The position numbers and the translations under genes were made by a program. From NCBI RefSeq assembly GCF_905171765.1, contig NC_053391.1:684723257-684787256 (forward strand): a stretch of 64,000 nt of DNA, given 5' to 3'. Positions 23,325-34,146 of this stretch are shown piece after piece. Below the pieces are notes generated by a model, which saw only the letters and a program-made list of their open reading frames with translations, made no database searches and was not told the DNA's origin. Position 1 is the stretch's first letter; every line of letters starts with the position of its first letter. The stretch comes from Bufo bufo (taxonomy: Eukaryota; Chordata; Amphibia; Anura; Bufonidae).

Positions 23325-26300
23325 ATTACTTGGACCTCAGCATGTAATACTTAGTTGATCCTGTGGGGGTGCTACAGAGGAATAAACACTGGTTACCATG
23401 TAATACTTAGTTTCTCCTGCGGGGGTGCTGCAGGGGAATAAACACTTGTTACCATGTAATACTTAGTTTCTCCTGCGGGGGTGCTGCAGAGGAATAAACA
23501 CTTGTTACCATGTAATGCTTAGTTTCTCCTGCGGGGGTGCTGCAGGGGAATAAACACTTGTTACCATGTAATAATTAGTTTCTCCTGAGGGGGTGCTGCA
23601 GGGAAATAAACACTTGTTACCATGTAATGCTTAGTTTCTCCTGCGGGGGTGCTGCAGGGGAATAAACACTGGTTACCATGTAATGCTTAGTTTCTCCTGC
23701 GGGGGTGCTGCAGGGGAATAAACACTTGTTACCATGTAATACTTAGTTTCTCCTGCGGGGGTGCTGCAGGGGCATAAACACTTGTTACCATGTAATGCTT
23801 AGTTTCTCCTGCGGGGGTGCTGCAGGGGAATAAACACTTGTTACCATGTAATGCTTAGTTTCTCCTGAGGGGGTGCTGCAGGGGAATAAACACTTGTTAC
23901 CATGTAATACTTAGTTTCTCCTGCGGGGGTGCTGCAGGGAATAAACACTTGTTACCATGTAATACTTAGTTTCTCCTGAGGGGGTGCTGCAGGGGAATAA
24001 ACACTGGTTACCATGTAATACTTAGTTTCTCCTGCGGGGGTGCTGCAGGGGAATAAACACTTGTTACCATGTAATACTTAGTTTCTCCTGTGGGGGTGCT
24101 GCAGGGGAATAAACACTTGTTACCATGTAATGCTTAGTTTCTCCTGCGGGGGTGCTGCAGGGGAATAAACACTTGTTACCATGTAATGCTTAGTTTCTCC
24201 TGAGGGGGTGCTGCAGGGGCATAAACACTTGTTACCATGTAATGCTTAGTTTCTCCTGCGGGGGTGCTGCAGAGGAATAAACACCTGTTACCATGTAATA
24301 CTTAGTTTCTCCTGAGGGGGTGCTGCAGGGGAATAAACACTGGTTACCATGTAATACTTAGTTTCTCCTGCGGGGGTGCTGCAGGGGAATAAACACTTGT
24401 TACCATGTAATACTTAGTTTCTCCTGTGGGGGTGCTGCAGGGGAATAAACACTTGTTACCATGTAATGCTTAGTTTCTCCTGCGGGGGTGCTGCAGGGGA
24501 ATAAACACTGGTTACCATGTAATGCTTAGTTTCTCCTGAGGGGGTGCTGCAGGGGAATAAACACTTGTTACCATGTAATACTTAGTTTCTCCTGCGGGGG
24601 TGCTGCAGGGGAATAAACACTGGTTACCATGTAATACTTAGTTTCTCCTGCGGGGGTGCTGCAGGGGAATAAACACTTGTTACCATGTAATACTTAGTTT
24701 CTCCTGAGGGGGTGCTGCAAGGGAATAAACACTAGTTACCATGTAATACTTAGTTTCTCCTGCGGGGGTCCTGCAAGGGAATAAACACTGGTTACCATGT
24801 AATACTTAGTTTCTCCTGAGGGGGTGCTGCAGGGGAATAAACACTGGTTACCATGTAATACTTAGTTTCTCCTGCAGGGGTGCTGCAGGGAATAAACACT
24901 GGTTACCATGTAATACTTAGTTTCTCCTGTGGGGGTGCTGCAGAGGAAGAAACACTTGTTACCATGTAATACTTAGTTTCTCCTGCGGGGGTGCTGCAGG
25001 GGAATAAACACTGGTTACCATGTAATGCTTAGTTTTTCCTGTGGGGGTGCTGCAGAGGAATAAACACTTGTTACCATGTAATACTTAGTTTCTCCTGAGG
25101 GGGTGCTGCAGGGGAATAAACACTGGTTACCATGTAATACTTAGTTTCTCCTGCGGGGGTGCTGCAGGGGAATAAACACTAGTTACCATGTAATGCTTAG
25201 TTTCTCCTGAGGGGGTGCTGCAGGGGCATAAACACTTGTTACCATGTAATGCTTAGTTTCTCCTGTGGGGGTGCTGCAGGGGAATAAACACTGGTTACCA
25301 TGTAATGCTTAGTTTCTCCTGAGGGGGTGCTGCAGGGGCATAAACACTTGTTATCATGTAATGCTTAGTTTCTCCTGCGGGGGTGCTGCAGGGGCATAAA
25401 CACTTGTTACCATGTAATGCTTAGTTTCTCCTGCGGGGGTGCTGCAGGGGAATAAACACTGGTTACCATGTAATACTTAGTTTCTCCTGCGGGGGTGCTG
25501 CAGGGGAATAAACACTTGTTACCATGTAATACTTAGTTTCTCCTGAGGGGGTGCTGCAGGGGAATAAACACTGGTTACCATGTAATACTTAGTTTCTCCT
25601 GCGGAGGTGCTGCAGGGGAATAAACACTTGTTACCATGTAATACTTAGTTTCTCCTGAGGGGGTGCTGCAGGGGAATAAACACTGGTTACCATGTAATAC
25701 TTAGTTTCTCCTGCGGGGGTGCTGCAGGGGAATAAACACTTGTTACCATGTAATACTTAGTTTCTCCTGAGGGGGTGCTGCAGGGGAATAAACACTTGTT
25801 ACCATGTAATGCTTAGTTTCTCCTGCGGGGGTGCTGCAGGGGAATAAACACTGGTTACCATGTAATACTTAGTTTCTCCTGCGGGGGTGCTGCAGGGGAA
25901 TAAACACTTGTTACCATGTAATACTTAGTTTCTCCTGAGGGGGTGCTGCAGGGGAATAAACACTTGTTACCATGTAATGCTTAGTTTCTCCTGAGGGGGT
26001 GCTGCAGGGGAATAAACACTTGTTACCATGTAATACTTAGTTTCTCCTGCGGGGGTGCTGCAGGGGCATAAACACTTGTTACCATGTAATACTTAGTTTC
26101 TCCTGAGGGGGTGCTGCAGGGGAATAAACACTAGTTACCATGTAATACTTAGTTCCTCCTGCGGGGGTGCTGCAGGGGAATAAACACTGGTTACCATGTA
26201 ATACTTAGTTTCTCCTGCGGGGGTGCTGCAGGGGCATAAACACTTGTTACCATGTAATACTTAGTTTCTCCTGAGGGGGTGCTGCAGGGGAATAAACACT

Positions 26301-26640
26301 AGTTACCATGTAATACTTAGTTTTTCCTGTGGGGGTGCTGCAGGGGAATAAACACTAGTTACCATGTAATACTTAGTTTCTCCTGAGGGGGTGCTGCAGG
26401 GGAATAAACACTAGTTACCATGTAATACTTAGTTTCTCCTGCGGGGGTGCTGCAGGGGAATAAACACTGGTTACCATGTAATACTTAGTTTCTCCTGTGG
26501 GGGTGCTGCAGGGGAATAAACACTGGTTACCATGTAATACTTAGTTTCTCCTGTGGGGGTGCTGCAGGGGAATAAACACTGGTTACCATGTAATACTTAG
26601 TTTCTCCTGCGGGGGTGCTGCAGGGGAATAAACACTTGTT
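23325..26640 (+). repeat. 56-bp satellite, left part of a split array
   Basis: About 58 copies of a 56-bp unit: TTGTTACCATGTAATACTTA, GTTTCTCCTGCGGGGGTGCT, GCAGGGGAATAAACAC. Variation concentrates at a few sites (TGC/TGA/TGT before GGGGG, TAATAC/TAATGC, TTG/TGG/TAG before TTACC). Every unit contains AATAAA on the plus strand. The array is interrupted by the Penelope-like element and resumes at 33217. Confidence 0.98.
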
Positions 26641-27146
26641 GAACCAACCAACGAAAAGAACCAATAACCCCATAGAAATGAGAGAACACACATATAAAAT
26701 ATATGTAATTTATTGAAACACAATCAAATGACAATAAATATGACACAAGGCACAAGGTAAAGGAGGGTGGGACGCCCCATGTGGCGGGACCATAGACAAC
26801 CACCCTCACATATACCCGACTAACAGGGAAAAGGGGGTCACAAACCCTGGGTATAAAACCGCACAAATATGGGAAAGCTGTAAGTTCGCCCAAAGTAACC
26901 TATAAACATATGTATGCTGCATGCAGGTAAAGAGTAGATATGGTCACACATAGCAGACTTGCCCACCCTGGGTAACATAAATGGCCACCTGGAAAATGCA
27001 GATAGCCAAATGTATCACAAGTAAAGGCAAAGCAAGAGTTACTGCTATGTGTAAGCAGCGACACTAAAATAACAAACTGATCAAGCATGAAACAAAACAC
27101 AAGTTACCCATGGTATGCCGGAACCCAAGATCGGTGACCAGAGCTG

Positions 27147-27191
27147 CACCTCGACGCGCGTTTCGCCGAGAAAGGCTTCGTCAGGAGGTAA
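27147..27191 (-). ncRNA. Hammerhead-ribozyme-like motif, 3' pLTR copy
   Basis: Read on the minus strand, in the element's sense direction: ACCTC (stem I), CTGACGA (core), GCC-loop-GGC (stem II), GAAA (core), a very short CG-rich stem III, GTC (cleavage triplet), GAGGT closing stem I. The order is that of a type I hammerhead. Hammerheads with minimal stem III are established in Penelope-like pLTRs. The 10.1-11.1 position is A-C rather than G-C. Activity is untested. Confidence 0.72.
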
Positions 27192-27699
27192 AGATAACAA
27201 ACAGTGTCCATCTTTAAATAGTGTGGTCCACAGCCGGAAGTTGATTAGCGCATGCGCCCAGTGATGCAGAGCGTAACATCATAGTGGCGCGCCACCCGAT
27301 ACCAGAGACCAGACGAGGCCGGCCCATCGCGTCACATGGCCAGACAGGGAGGAGGGAGCCGCGCTGACAACGCACATACCCCCTCTCCCGTCCGATCACA
27401 TGACACGAGGGCGCGCGTCAGCCGGCTCGCAAGGGACCAGGTATAGGAGCGCCACCACGATGCCGTCCCGCAGCGCACCGGTGCGATGTGCTATTGCCAG
27501 GTGGAGACAGGGAATAGAAAACAACAACAGATCGCAATGTTTATCAGAATGTGTTCTCAAGGGTCCAGCATACCAAAGTAGCGATAAATGAACATTGCAA
27601 TCCTAAAAGGATGACATAACCCATTTCAGAGACACTATATCTTCCATTACAATGCATGTAAAATCAAGGTCCCTATATAAACCCCATATTCGTATAGCC

Positions 27700-28080
27700 G
27701 GAAACAAAAAATAAATATAAAATGGTAAGATATTGACAAGCAGGTAAATCCCCCACTCGATCATGCCATGATGGATAGATAAAAATAACAGTAGTCTGTA
27801 CTATAAGTGGGGAAACGACACTGAACATATACGGGATCATGAACATAATATAGTGATATAGTACCATATAATCCTAGTGTAATTATACATACTTTAATTA
27901 GATAAAAAATATGATAACTTGGTAATGAAAGTGCAGTGATGAGAAGCCATCAAAACCATAAAAAATTAATAGGTAGAAAATATATATAGAAAGAAAGGCG
28001 CTCTCCCATGCCCCTATTCTGATGTCATATATAAATAAATTCATATGATCAATACACCAGACATAATAATAATTCATATA
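27700..28080. other. AT-rich 3' region of the Penelope-like element
   Basis: No open frame of note. It lies between the 3' pLTR-related segment and the Tc1 insertion. Confidence 0.5.
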
Positions 28081-28988
28081 CAGTACAGACCAAAAGTTTG
28101 GACACACCATCTCATTCAAAGAGTTTTCTTTATTTTCATGACTATGAAGGCATCAAAACTATGAATTAACACATGTGGAATTATATACATAACAAACAAG
28201 TGTGAAACAACTGAAAATATGTCATATTCTAGGTTCTTCAAAGTAGCCACCTTTTGCTTTGATTACTGCTTTGCACACTCTTGGCATTCTCTTGATGAGC
28301 TTCAAGAGGTAGTCCCCTGAAATGGTCTTCACTTCACAGGTGTGCCCTGTCAGGTTTAATAAGTGGGATTTCTTGCCTTATAAATGGGGTTGGGACCATC
28401 AGTGGCGTTGAGGAGAAGTCAGGTGGATACACAGCAGATAGTCCTACTGAATAGACTGTTAGAATTTGTATTATGGCAAGAAAAAAGCAGCTAAGTAAAG
28501 AAAAACGAGTGGCCATCATTACTTTAAGAAATGAAGGTCAGTCAGTCAGCCGAAAAATTGGGAAAACTTTGAAAGTAAGGGCTATTTGACCATGAAGGAG
28601 AGTGATGGGGCGCTGCGCCAGATGACCTGGCCTCCACAGTCACCGGACCTGAACCCAATCGAGATGGTTTGGGGTGAGCTGGACCGCAGAGTGAAGGCAA
28701 AAGGGCCAACAAGTGCTAAGCATCTCTGGGAACTCCTTCAAAACTGTTGGAAGACCATTTCAGGGGACTACCTCTTGAAGCTCATCAAGAGAATGCAAAG
28801 CAGTAATCAAAGCAAAAGGTGGCTACTTTGAAGAACCTAGAATATGACATATTTTCAGTTGTTTCACACTTGTTTGTTATGTATATAATTCCACATGTGT
28901 TAATTCATAGTTTTGATGCCTTCATAGTCATGAAAATAAAGAAAACTCTTTGAATGAGAAGGTGTGTCCAAACTTTTGGTCTGTACTG
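28081..28988 (+). mobile_element. Tc1/mariner element, internally deleted (second copy)
   Basis: CAGTACAGACCAAAAG at 28081 and CTTTTGGTCTGTACTG ending at 28988, with TA on both sides (28079-28080 and 28989-28990). At 908 bp it is nearly the same as the 7795 copy and shares its internal deletion. It is inserted in the 3' part of the Penelope-like element, so it is younger than that insertion. Confidence 0.93.
28473..28831 (+). pseudogene. Tc1 transposase remnant, N/C fusion
   Basis: An ATG at about 28473 begins the family N-terminus (MARKKQLSKEKRVAI...), which runs through the first helix-turn-helix segment (NEGQSVSRKIGKTLKV). It then jumps to MKESDGALRQMTWPPQSPDL, the catalytic C-terminal block with NPIEMVW. 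The middle of the protein, with two catalytic aspartates, is absent. The end has a further small deletion, giving RMQSSNQSKRWLL where the 7.9 kb copy has RMPRVCKGVIKAKGGYFEE. It is non-functional, but the termini could be mobilised in trans. Confidence 0.85.
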
Positions 28989-29449
28989 TATATGTGAAAA
29001 AATCTCAAATACATAAACAAAATACATGTGAAAAAGGTGAAAAATCATATAAAAGTGATAATGAATAAACATAAAAATAATGAGGTGACTGATTAAGGTG
29101 CATAGTGCAAAAAAGCCCTGAGCTGAATAGCCACAGAGCTGATGAATGCTAAGCACATAATCAGTGCCATTCCCCCAACCACTTCACATGGCAGCCCAAA
29201 TCTACCAACTGGGGGTAAAAGGCGCAAGGAGTGACGGCCAAAGGTCCCCTCCCACACCATTAAATAGGTGTTGGGGTTTTGATAGATGTCCATTGCTCCA
29301 TAGAGGGTTGTTCTTCTCTAGGCCCAAAGCTCGCAAATCTCCAATAGGACCACACACAATCGCAGCAATCAGATGTACTATGAGATACAAATAACAACAG
29401 TAAGTACATAATAAAAAGGACAACTAACATTAAAATTAAAAAGCACGAT

Positions 29450-30118
29450 TTATAGAAAAGACTTGAAGCTAACAGTCTCATTGAGACCTCTAGGGATCTC
29501 ACTCTTAAGTAGAACAATCCATTTGGTCTCCAATTGCAGGAGACGTTTCTTGATATCACCTCCACGGCAGCCCATGGAAACCCTATCGATACCCATACAT
29601 TGTAACCCTCGGGGATCTCCCTTATGTTGGTCCCTAAAGTGCAAGGCTCTGGGTTGAAACTGGGTCAGCTCATCCTGTGCAGTGGTAGCTGCCTGGCGGA
29701 TCTTGCTTGCATGTTTAAATACCCTAACGTGCAGCTCCCTGGTGGTCATTCCAACATACAGGAGATTGCAAGGGCAGGTAATCAAGTATATCACAGATAC
29801 AGTTCTGCATGTGATATAATGCACGATGTGATAATCACGTCGGCCCTCGGAGTCCATGAATGTGGAGGACCGAACCATGTATCTACATGCCTGACAGTTG
29901 TTACACGGGTAGGAAACCCATTTAGGCCCCTTACTCCCAAAGATGTAAGGTGGCGATGGGGATACATAGTGACTACTGGTAAGGAAATCACCAAGGTTTT
30001 TAGAACGTCGCCATGTGACCTGGGGATAGTCTCGAAGTGTCGCCCCCCGCAAGTCAAGTCGTTGTCTTAGAGCAATATAGGCCAGTACTTGGTGAGTATT
30101 TCCCGTATTTTGCGCCAT
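29450..30118 (-). pseudogene. Penelope-like ORF, C-terminal GIY-YIG endonuclease part
   Basis: This 222-codon frame contains a Cys cluster (CNNCQAC near residue 72) and then a GIY-YIG nuclease: VIYLITCPCNLLYVGMTTRE at about residues 109-128, followed by ELHVRVFKHASKI, supplying the arginine and histidine expected downstream. GIY-YIG next to an RT is diagnostic of Penelope-like elements. It overlaps the RT frame (30067-30936) in another phase, so a frameshift separates the domains in this copy. The frame ends near 29450 in NETVSFKSFL. Confidence 0.88.
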
Positions 30119-30936
30119 TGCATGTTAAAGGGCGTAATAAATCGACAGCTGGCATTGTCGGTCTTTTGTCTATTACTGGTCAGGAGAGAGTCCCTCTTTG
30201 TAGATTTGGCACGTGCATAACCCCTCTTAATGTCAGCTTGATTGTATGACCTACTTTGGAACCTCCTGAACAACTCCCCAGACTGCACCTCAAATTTCTT
30301 ATCACTCGAGCAGACACGTCGAAGACGCAAAAATTGCCCCCCCCCCCCCGGAATGGCCCTAACCGTCTGTGGATAGTGGGCAGATTTGGCATGTAGAAGG
30401 GTATTAGTGGAGGTGGGCTTCCTGTATAGATCCGTGGAGACCCGGCCGTCCTTCTCCCTACTGATAAGTATGTCCAGAAATTCCATCCTGTCTTGGCTGT
30501 AGTGCCATGTCAGCCTGATGTTGAGGGTGTTGTTATCAAGTTGCTGGAGTAAGGACAGAAGCCGGCCCTCCGTGCCCTGCCAGATGAAAAGCACATCGTC
30601 GATATACCGCGACCACGAGACCACAGAGCCATAGTCCGGGAGGTTCTGGACTATCTCTCTTTCCCACAGTCCGAGGAACAGGTTAGTGTAAGAGGGTGCA
30701 CGAGTCGCCCCCATCGCTGTTCCCCGGAGCTGTAGGAAGAGGTGGTCCTTGAATGTAAAATAATTGTGTCTCAAGATAAAGTCCAGAAGCTCAGTCACAA
30801 ACACAATAATTTCCGGATCTAAATTTGCCATATGCATGAAATATTGGCAGGCCCTGATCCCGTGGTCGTGGCATATCGACGTGTACAGGGCCTCTACATC
30901 ACACGTGACCAGCCACATGTCCCCCTCCAGCGACAC
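30067..30936 (-). pseudogene. Penelope-like ORF, reverse transcriptase part
   Basis: A 289-codon frame with RT landmarks in order: TCDVEALYTSI (residues 11-21, first aspartate), LRGTAMGATRAPSYTNLF (70-87), the catalytic box YIDDV (111-115) and FLDILI. A Penelope-type RKPTSTNTLLHA...SAHYP block follows. It is out of phase with both the N-terminal frame upstream and the endonuclease frame downstream. A poly-C/G run at 30339-30348 sits inside the coding region and may carry an indel. Confidence 0.88.
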
Positions 30937-31004
30937 CCCATTGAGTTACCTCAATACATCAGAGGTGTCCCTGACATAGGACGGCAGGGTCTCCACGCAT
31001 CCCC

Positions 31005-31925
31005 TCAAATAGAAATCCACAAATCTGCTGACACGTTCACAAAGACTCCCCACCCCGGACACAATGGGGCGCCCGGGGGGGGGAAGAGGCGTTGTAACTG
31101 TTTGTGGACTTTGGGCAACAGATACAGGGTAGGTGTCACCGGATGGTCAACCACCAAGCCCTCCTTGAGCCACGGAGAGAGGATGTTATTTTCAACCCCG
31201 GAGTCCAAAATATGGTCTAATTCAACCTTAAACCTGGTGGTGGGATTACTGTCTAATCGTTTGTAACAATCCTTGTCTCCCAACTGTCTAAATGCTTCTT
31301 TTTCATACATCTGTGCAGGCCAGATCACAACATTCCCCCCCTTATCCGCAGGTTTGATCACAATGTCCTTCAAATCACGTAATTCTTTAATGGCCCGATG
31401 TTGGTCACGAGTCAAATTCTTACGGCCAGGGAAGCCCGCCAGTTGTTCAAAATCATGTTTGACCAGCTTGACAAAAATGTCAACATTTAGGCACAAATGT
31501 TTTTGGGGGAAATGTTGTGATCGGCGGCACAGATGCAGAGGTGTCTTACTGGTAGATAGTGGTGCCTCCTGTTCATCCAGTAAGGCCTGCAAATCACTAA
31601 GTGCCTGTTTCTCAGCTTCAGTGGTAAATTGGGGAGTGGTATGGCTCCTCCCAAAGTACTTTTTGAAAAGGAGCTTCCTACCAAAAAGCTCAAGGTCCTT
31701 CACAGCCGTGAAGTAATCAAATTTGCCTGACAGGGCAAAAGTAAGCCCCTTTTGAAGGACCTGGACCTGTGTGTCAGTAAGCTTATGTGTGGATAGATTG
31801 ATTACCTTTAATTCTTCCTGTACCGTTTGCCTGTCGCCTCCACATTTTTGGTTCTCCTTTTTGGTCTGGGGGTTCTTGGTGTATGTTGATATCCGGCTCT
31901 GTCTGTGCCGCCCGGTCAATCCCAA
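31005..31925 (-). pseudogene. Penelope-like ORF, N-terminal part
   Basis: A 306-codon frame upstream of the RT. LSTHKLTDTQVQVLQKGLTFA (about residues 44-64) and later KELRDLKDIVIKPADKGGNVVIW with YEKEAFRQLGDKDCYKRL are typical of the region preceding the RT in Penelope-like proteins. PTLYLLPKVHK marks entry into the RT fingers. The frame is lost near 31070, where the coding strand has a long C-run, and it continues in another phase toward 30936. Coding similarity seems to extend upstream toward 32100. Confidence 0.8.
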
Positions 31926-32843
31926 TCAGGAGCTCTATCAAAGTCCTAGAGCATTTGTTAAGGGAATCTTCCCACCTCTCAGTGAATACCACGTCAGTGG
32001 TTTCCAGGGTGGGAAAAACCTGGATCCGTAAACCCCTGGGAATGATGTTTCTGCTCAGGTAGTTTTACAGGGCCGCCTTGTTCCACCAGAGCTTAATACG
32101 TTTTTTGAGAAGATCCCTAATTTTTTAGCTTCAAGTCTTTTACATTACGTGCTTCCGAGTCAGCAGCAGTGCCTTCACAAAATACGGAACCCAGTTTGGA
32201 TATCCGTGCTACATCACGATTTTTGTAGTCCATGAATCCTGAGAGTTTCTCTGTAATTAAACAAACAGTTAGACCAACCTATAAGACAAAACTCAAATTG
32301 GGTGTATAAAATACACTGGGGTCTAGCATAATATGCGGAGCCACCCAACGAAAAGAACCAATAACCCCATAGAAATGAGAGAACACACATATAAAATATA
32401 TGTAATTTATTGAAACACAATCAAATGACAATAAATATGACACAAGGCACAAGGTAAAGGAGGGTGGGACGCCCCATGTGGCGGGACCATAGACAACCAC
32501 CCTCACATATACCCGACTAACAGGGAAAAGGGGGTGACAAACCCTGGGTATAAAACCGCACAAATATGAGAAAGCTGTAAGTTCGCCCAAAGTAACCTAT
32601 AAACATATGTATGCTGCATGCAGGTAAAGAGTAGATATGGTCACACATAGCAGACTTGCCCACCCTGGGTAACATAAATGGCCACCTGGAAAATGCAGAT
32701 AGCCAAATGTATCACAAGTAAAGGCAAAGCAAGAGTTACTGCTATGTGTAAGCAGCGACACTAAAATAACAAACTGATCAAGCATGAAACAAAACACAAG
32801 TTACCCATGGTATGCCGGAACCCAAGATCGGTGACCAGAGCTG

Positions 32844-32888
32844 CACCTCGACGCGCGTTTCGCCGAGAAAGGCTTCGTCAGGAGGTAA
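32844..32888 (-). ncRNA. Hammerhead-ribozyme-like motif, 5' pLTR copy
   Basis: Identical in core to the 27147 motif: CTGACGA, GCC/GGC stem II, GAAA, short CG stem III, GTC, with ACCTC/GAGGT as stem I. It lies in the direct repeat upstream of the coding region, in sense orientation. Two sense motifs flanking the body would let a transcript be cut into unit-length RNA, a role proposed for such elements. Confidence 0.72.
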
Positions 32889-32901
32889 AGATAACAAACA
32901 G

Positions 32902-32923
32902 TGAGGGGGGGGGGGGGGGGTGG
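32902..32923. repeat. Poly-G tract at the Penelope-like inverted-repeat loop
   Basis: A G-run of about 18 separates the 5' pLTR from the inverted extension. It is a likely site of polymerase slippage and sequencing uncertainty. Confidence 0.8.
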
Positions 32924-33105
32924 CTGCATGCAGTAGGTGCGGCTCCCTCCTCCCTGTCTGGCCATGTGACGGGCGGGCCTCGTCTGGTCTCTGGTATCGG
33001 GTGGCGCGCCCCTATGATGTTACGCTCTGCATCACTGGGCGTATGCGCTACTCAACTGCCGGCTGTGGACCACACTATTTAAAGATGGACACTGTTTGTT
33101 ATCTT

Positions 33106-33149
33106 TACCTCCTGACGAAGCCTTTCTCGGCGAAAAGCGCGTCGAGGTG
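33106..33149 (+). ncRNA. Antisense hammerhead-like motif in the inverted extension
   Basis: The mirror copy of the pLTR motif, so plus-strand sense. CTGACGA, stem II, GAAA and GTC are kept, but the base after GAAA is A rather than C, which breaks the outer stem III pair. It is probably weaker or inactive. Confidence 0.55.
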
Positions 33150-33216
33150 CAGCTCTGGTCACCGATCTTGGGTTCCAGTGTATTTTATACACCCAATTTG
33201 AGTTTTGTCTTATAGT

Positions 33217-34146
33217 TTGAATAAACACTAGTTATTATGTAATACTTAGTTTCTCCTGCAGGGGGGTGCTGCAGAAGAATAAACACCTGTACAACGTAAT
33301 ACTTAGTTTCTCCTGTGGGGGTGCTGCAGGGGAATAAACACTCGTTTAGAGAGCAAATACAAAATCTCTTGATCTGAAAGACCCAACGCATTTGTTCATT
33401 ACTTGGACCTCAGCATGTAATACTTAGTTTCTCCTGTGGGGGTGCTGCAGAAGAATAAACACTGGTTACCATGTAATACTTAGTTTCTCCTGTGGGGGTG
33501 CTGCAGAAGAATAAACACTGGTTACCATGTAATACTTAGTTTCTCCTGCGGGGGTGCTGCAGAAGAATAAACACTGGTTACCATGTAATACTTAGTTTCT
33601 CCTGCGGGGGTGCTGCAGGGAATAAACACTGGTTACCATGTAATACTTAGTTTCTCCTGCAGGGGGGTGCTGCAGAAGAATAAACACCTGTTATAACGTA
33701 ATACTTAGTTTCTCCTGCAGGGGAATATACACTCGTTTAGAGAGCAAATACAAAATCTCTTGATCTGGAGGACCCAACACATTTGTTCATTACTTGGACC
33801 TCAGCATGTAATACTTAGTTTCTCCTGTGGGGGTGCTGCAGAGGAATAAACACTTATTAAAAATGTAATAATTAGTTTCTCCTGTGGGGGTGCTGCAGAG
33901 GAATAAACACTTGTTACCATGTAATAATTAGTTTCTCCTGAGGGGGTGCTGCAGGGGAATAAACACTTGTTAACATGTAATACTTAGTTTCTCCTGTGGG
34001 GGTGCTGCAGGGGAATAAACATTGGTTACCATGTAATACTTAGTTTCTCCTGCGGGGGTGCTGCAGAGGAATAAACTAACTCTTGTTACCATGTAATACT
34101 TAGTTTCTCCTGTGGGGGTGCTGCAAGGGAATAAACACTTGTTGCC
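33217..34146 (+). repeat. 56-bp satellite, right part of the split array
   Basis: The same unit as 23325-26640, more diverged. Units here often carry GCAGAAGAATAAACAC or GCAGAGGAATAAACAC. Two copies of an inserted phrase (AGAGCAAATACAAAATCTCT, then GATCTG and the AGGACCTCAGCATG region) occur at about 33351 and 33741. This phrase also begins the left array at about 23277, so it is part of a longer higher-order unit. Confidence 0.95.

Larger units (their letters stand above)
26641..33216 (-). mobile_element. Penelope-like retroelement inserted in the 56-bp satellite
   Basis: A 6.6 kb element on the minus strand. It has direct terminal repeats of about 550 bp (26652-27205 and 32345-32901, nearly identical) like Penelope pLTRs. 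At the 5' end there is an extra inverted segment: 32279-32320 mirrors 33175-33216, and 32817-32901 mirrors 33092-33178. Coding order is N-terminal region, RT, GIY-YIG endonuclease, all frame-broken. A Tc1 copy sits in its 3' part. The element joins satellite units on both sides; a shared GAATAAACAC flanks it, but the satellite itself supplies that phrase, so a target duplication cannot be proved. Confidence 0.9.

Noticed and set aside
23325..26640. CRISPR-like array
   Set aside because: Regular spacing but no alternation of conserved repeat and unique spacer: whole units are similar. The context is eukaryotic.
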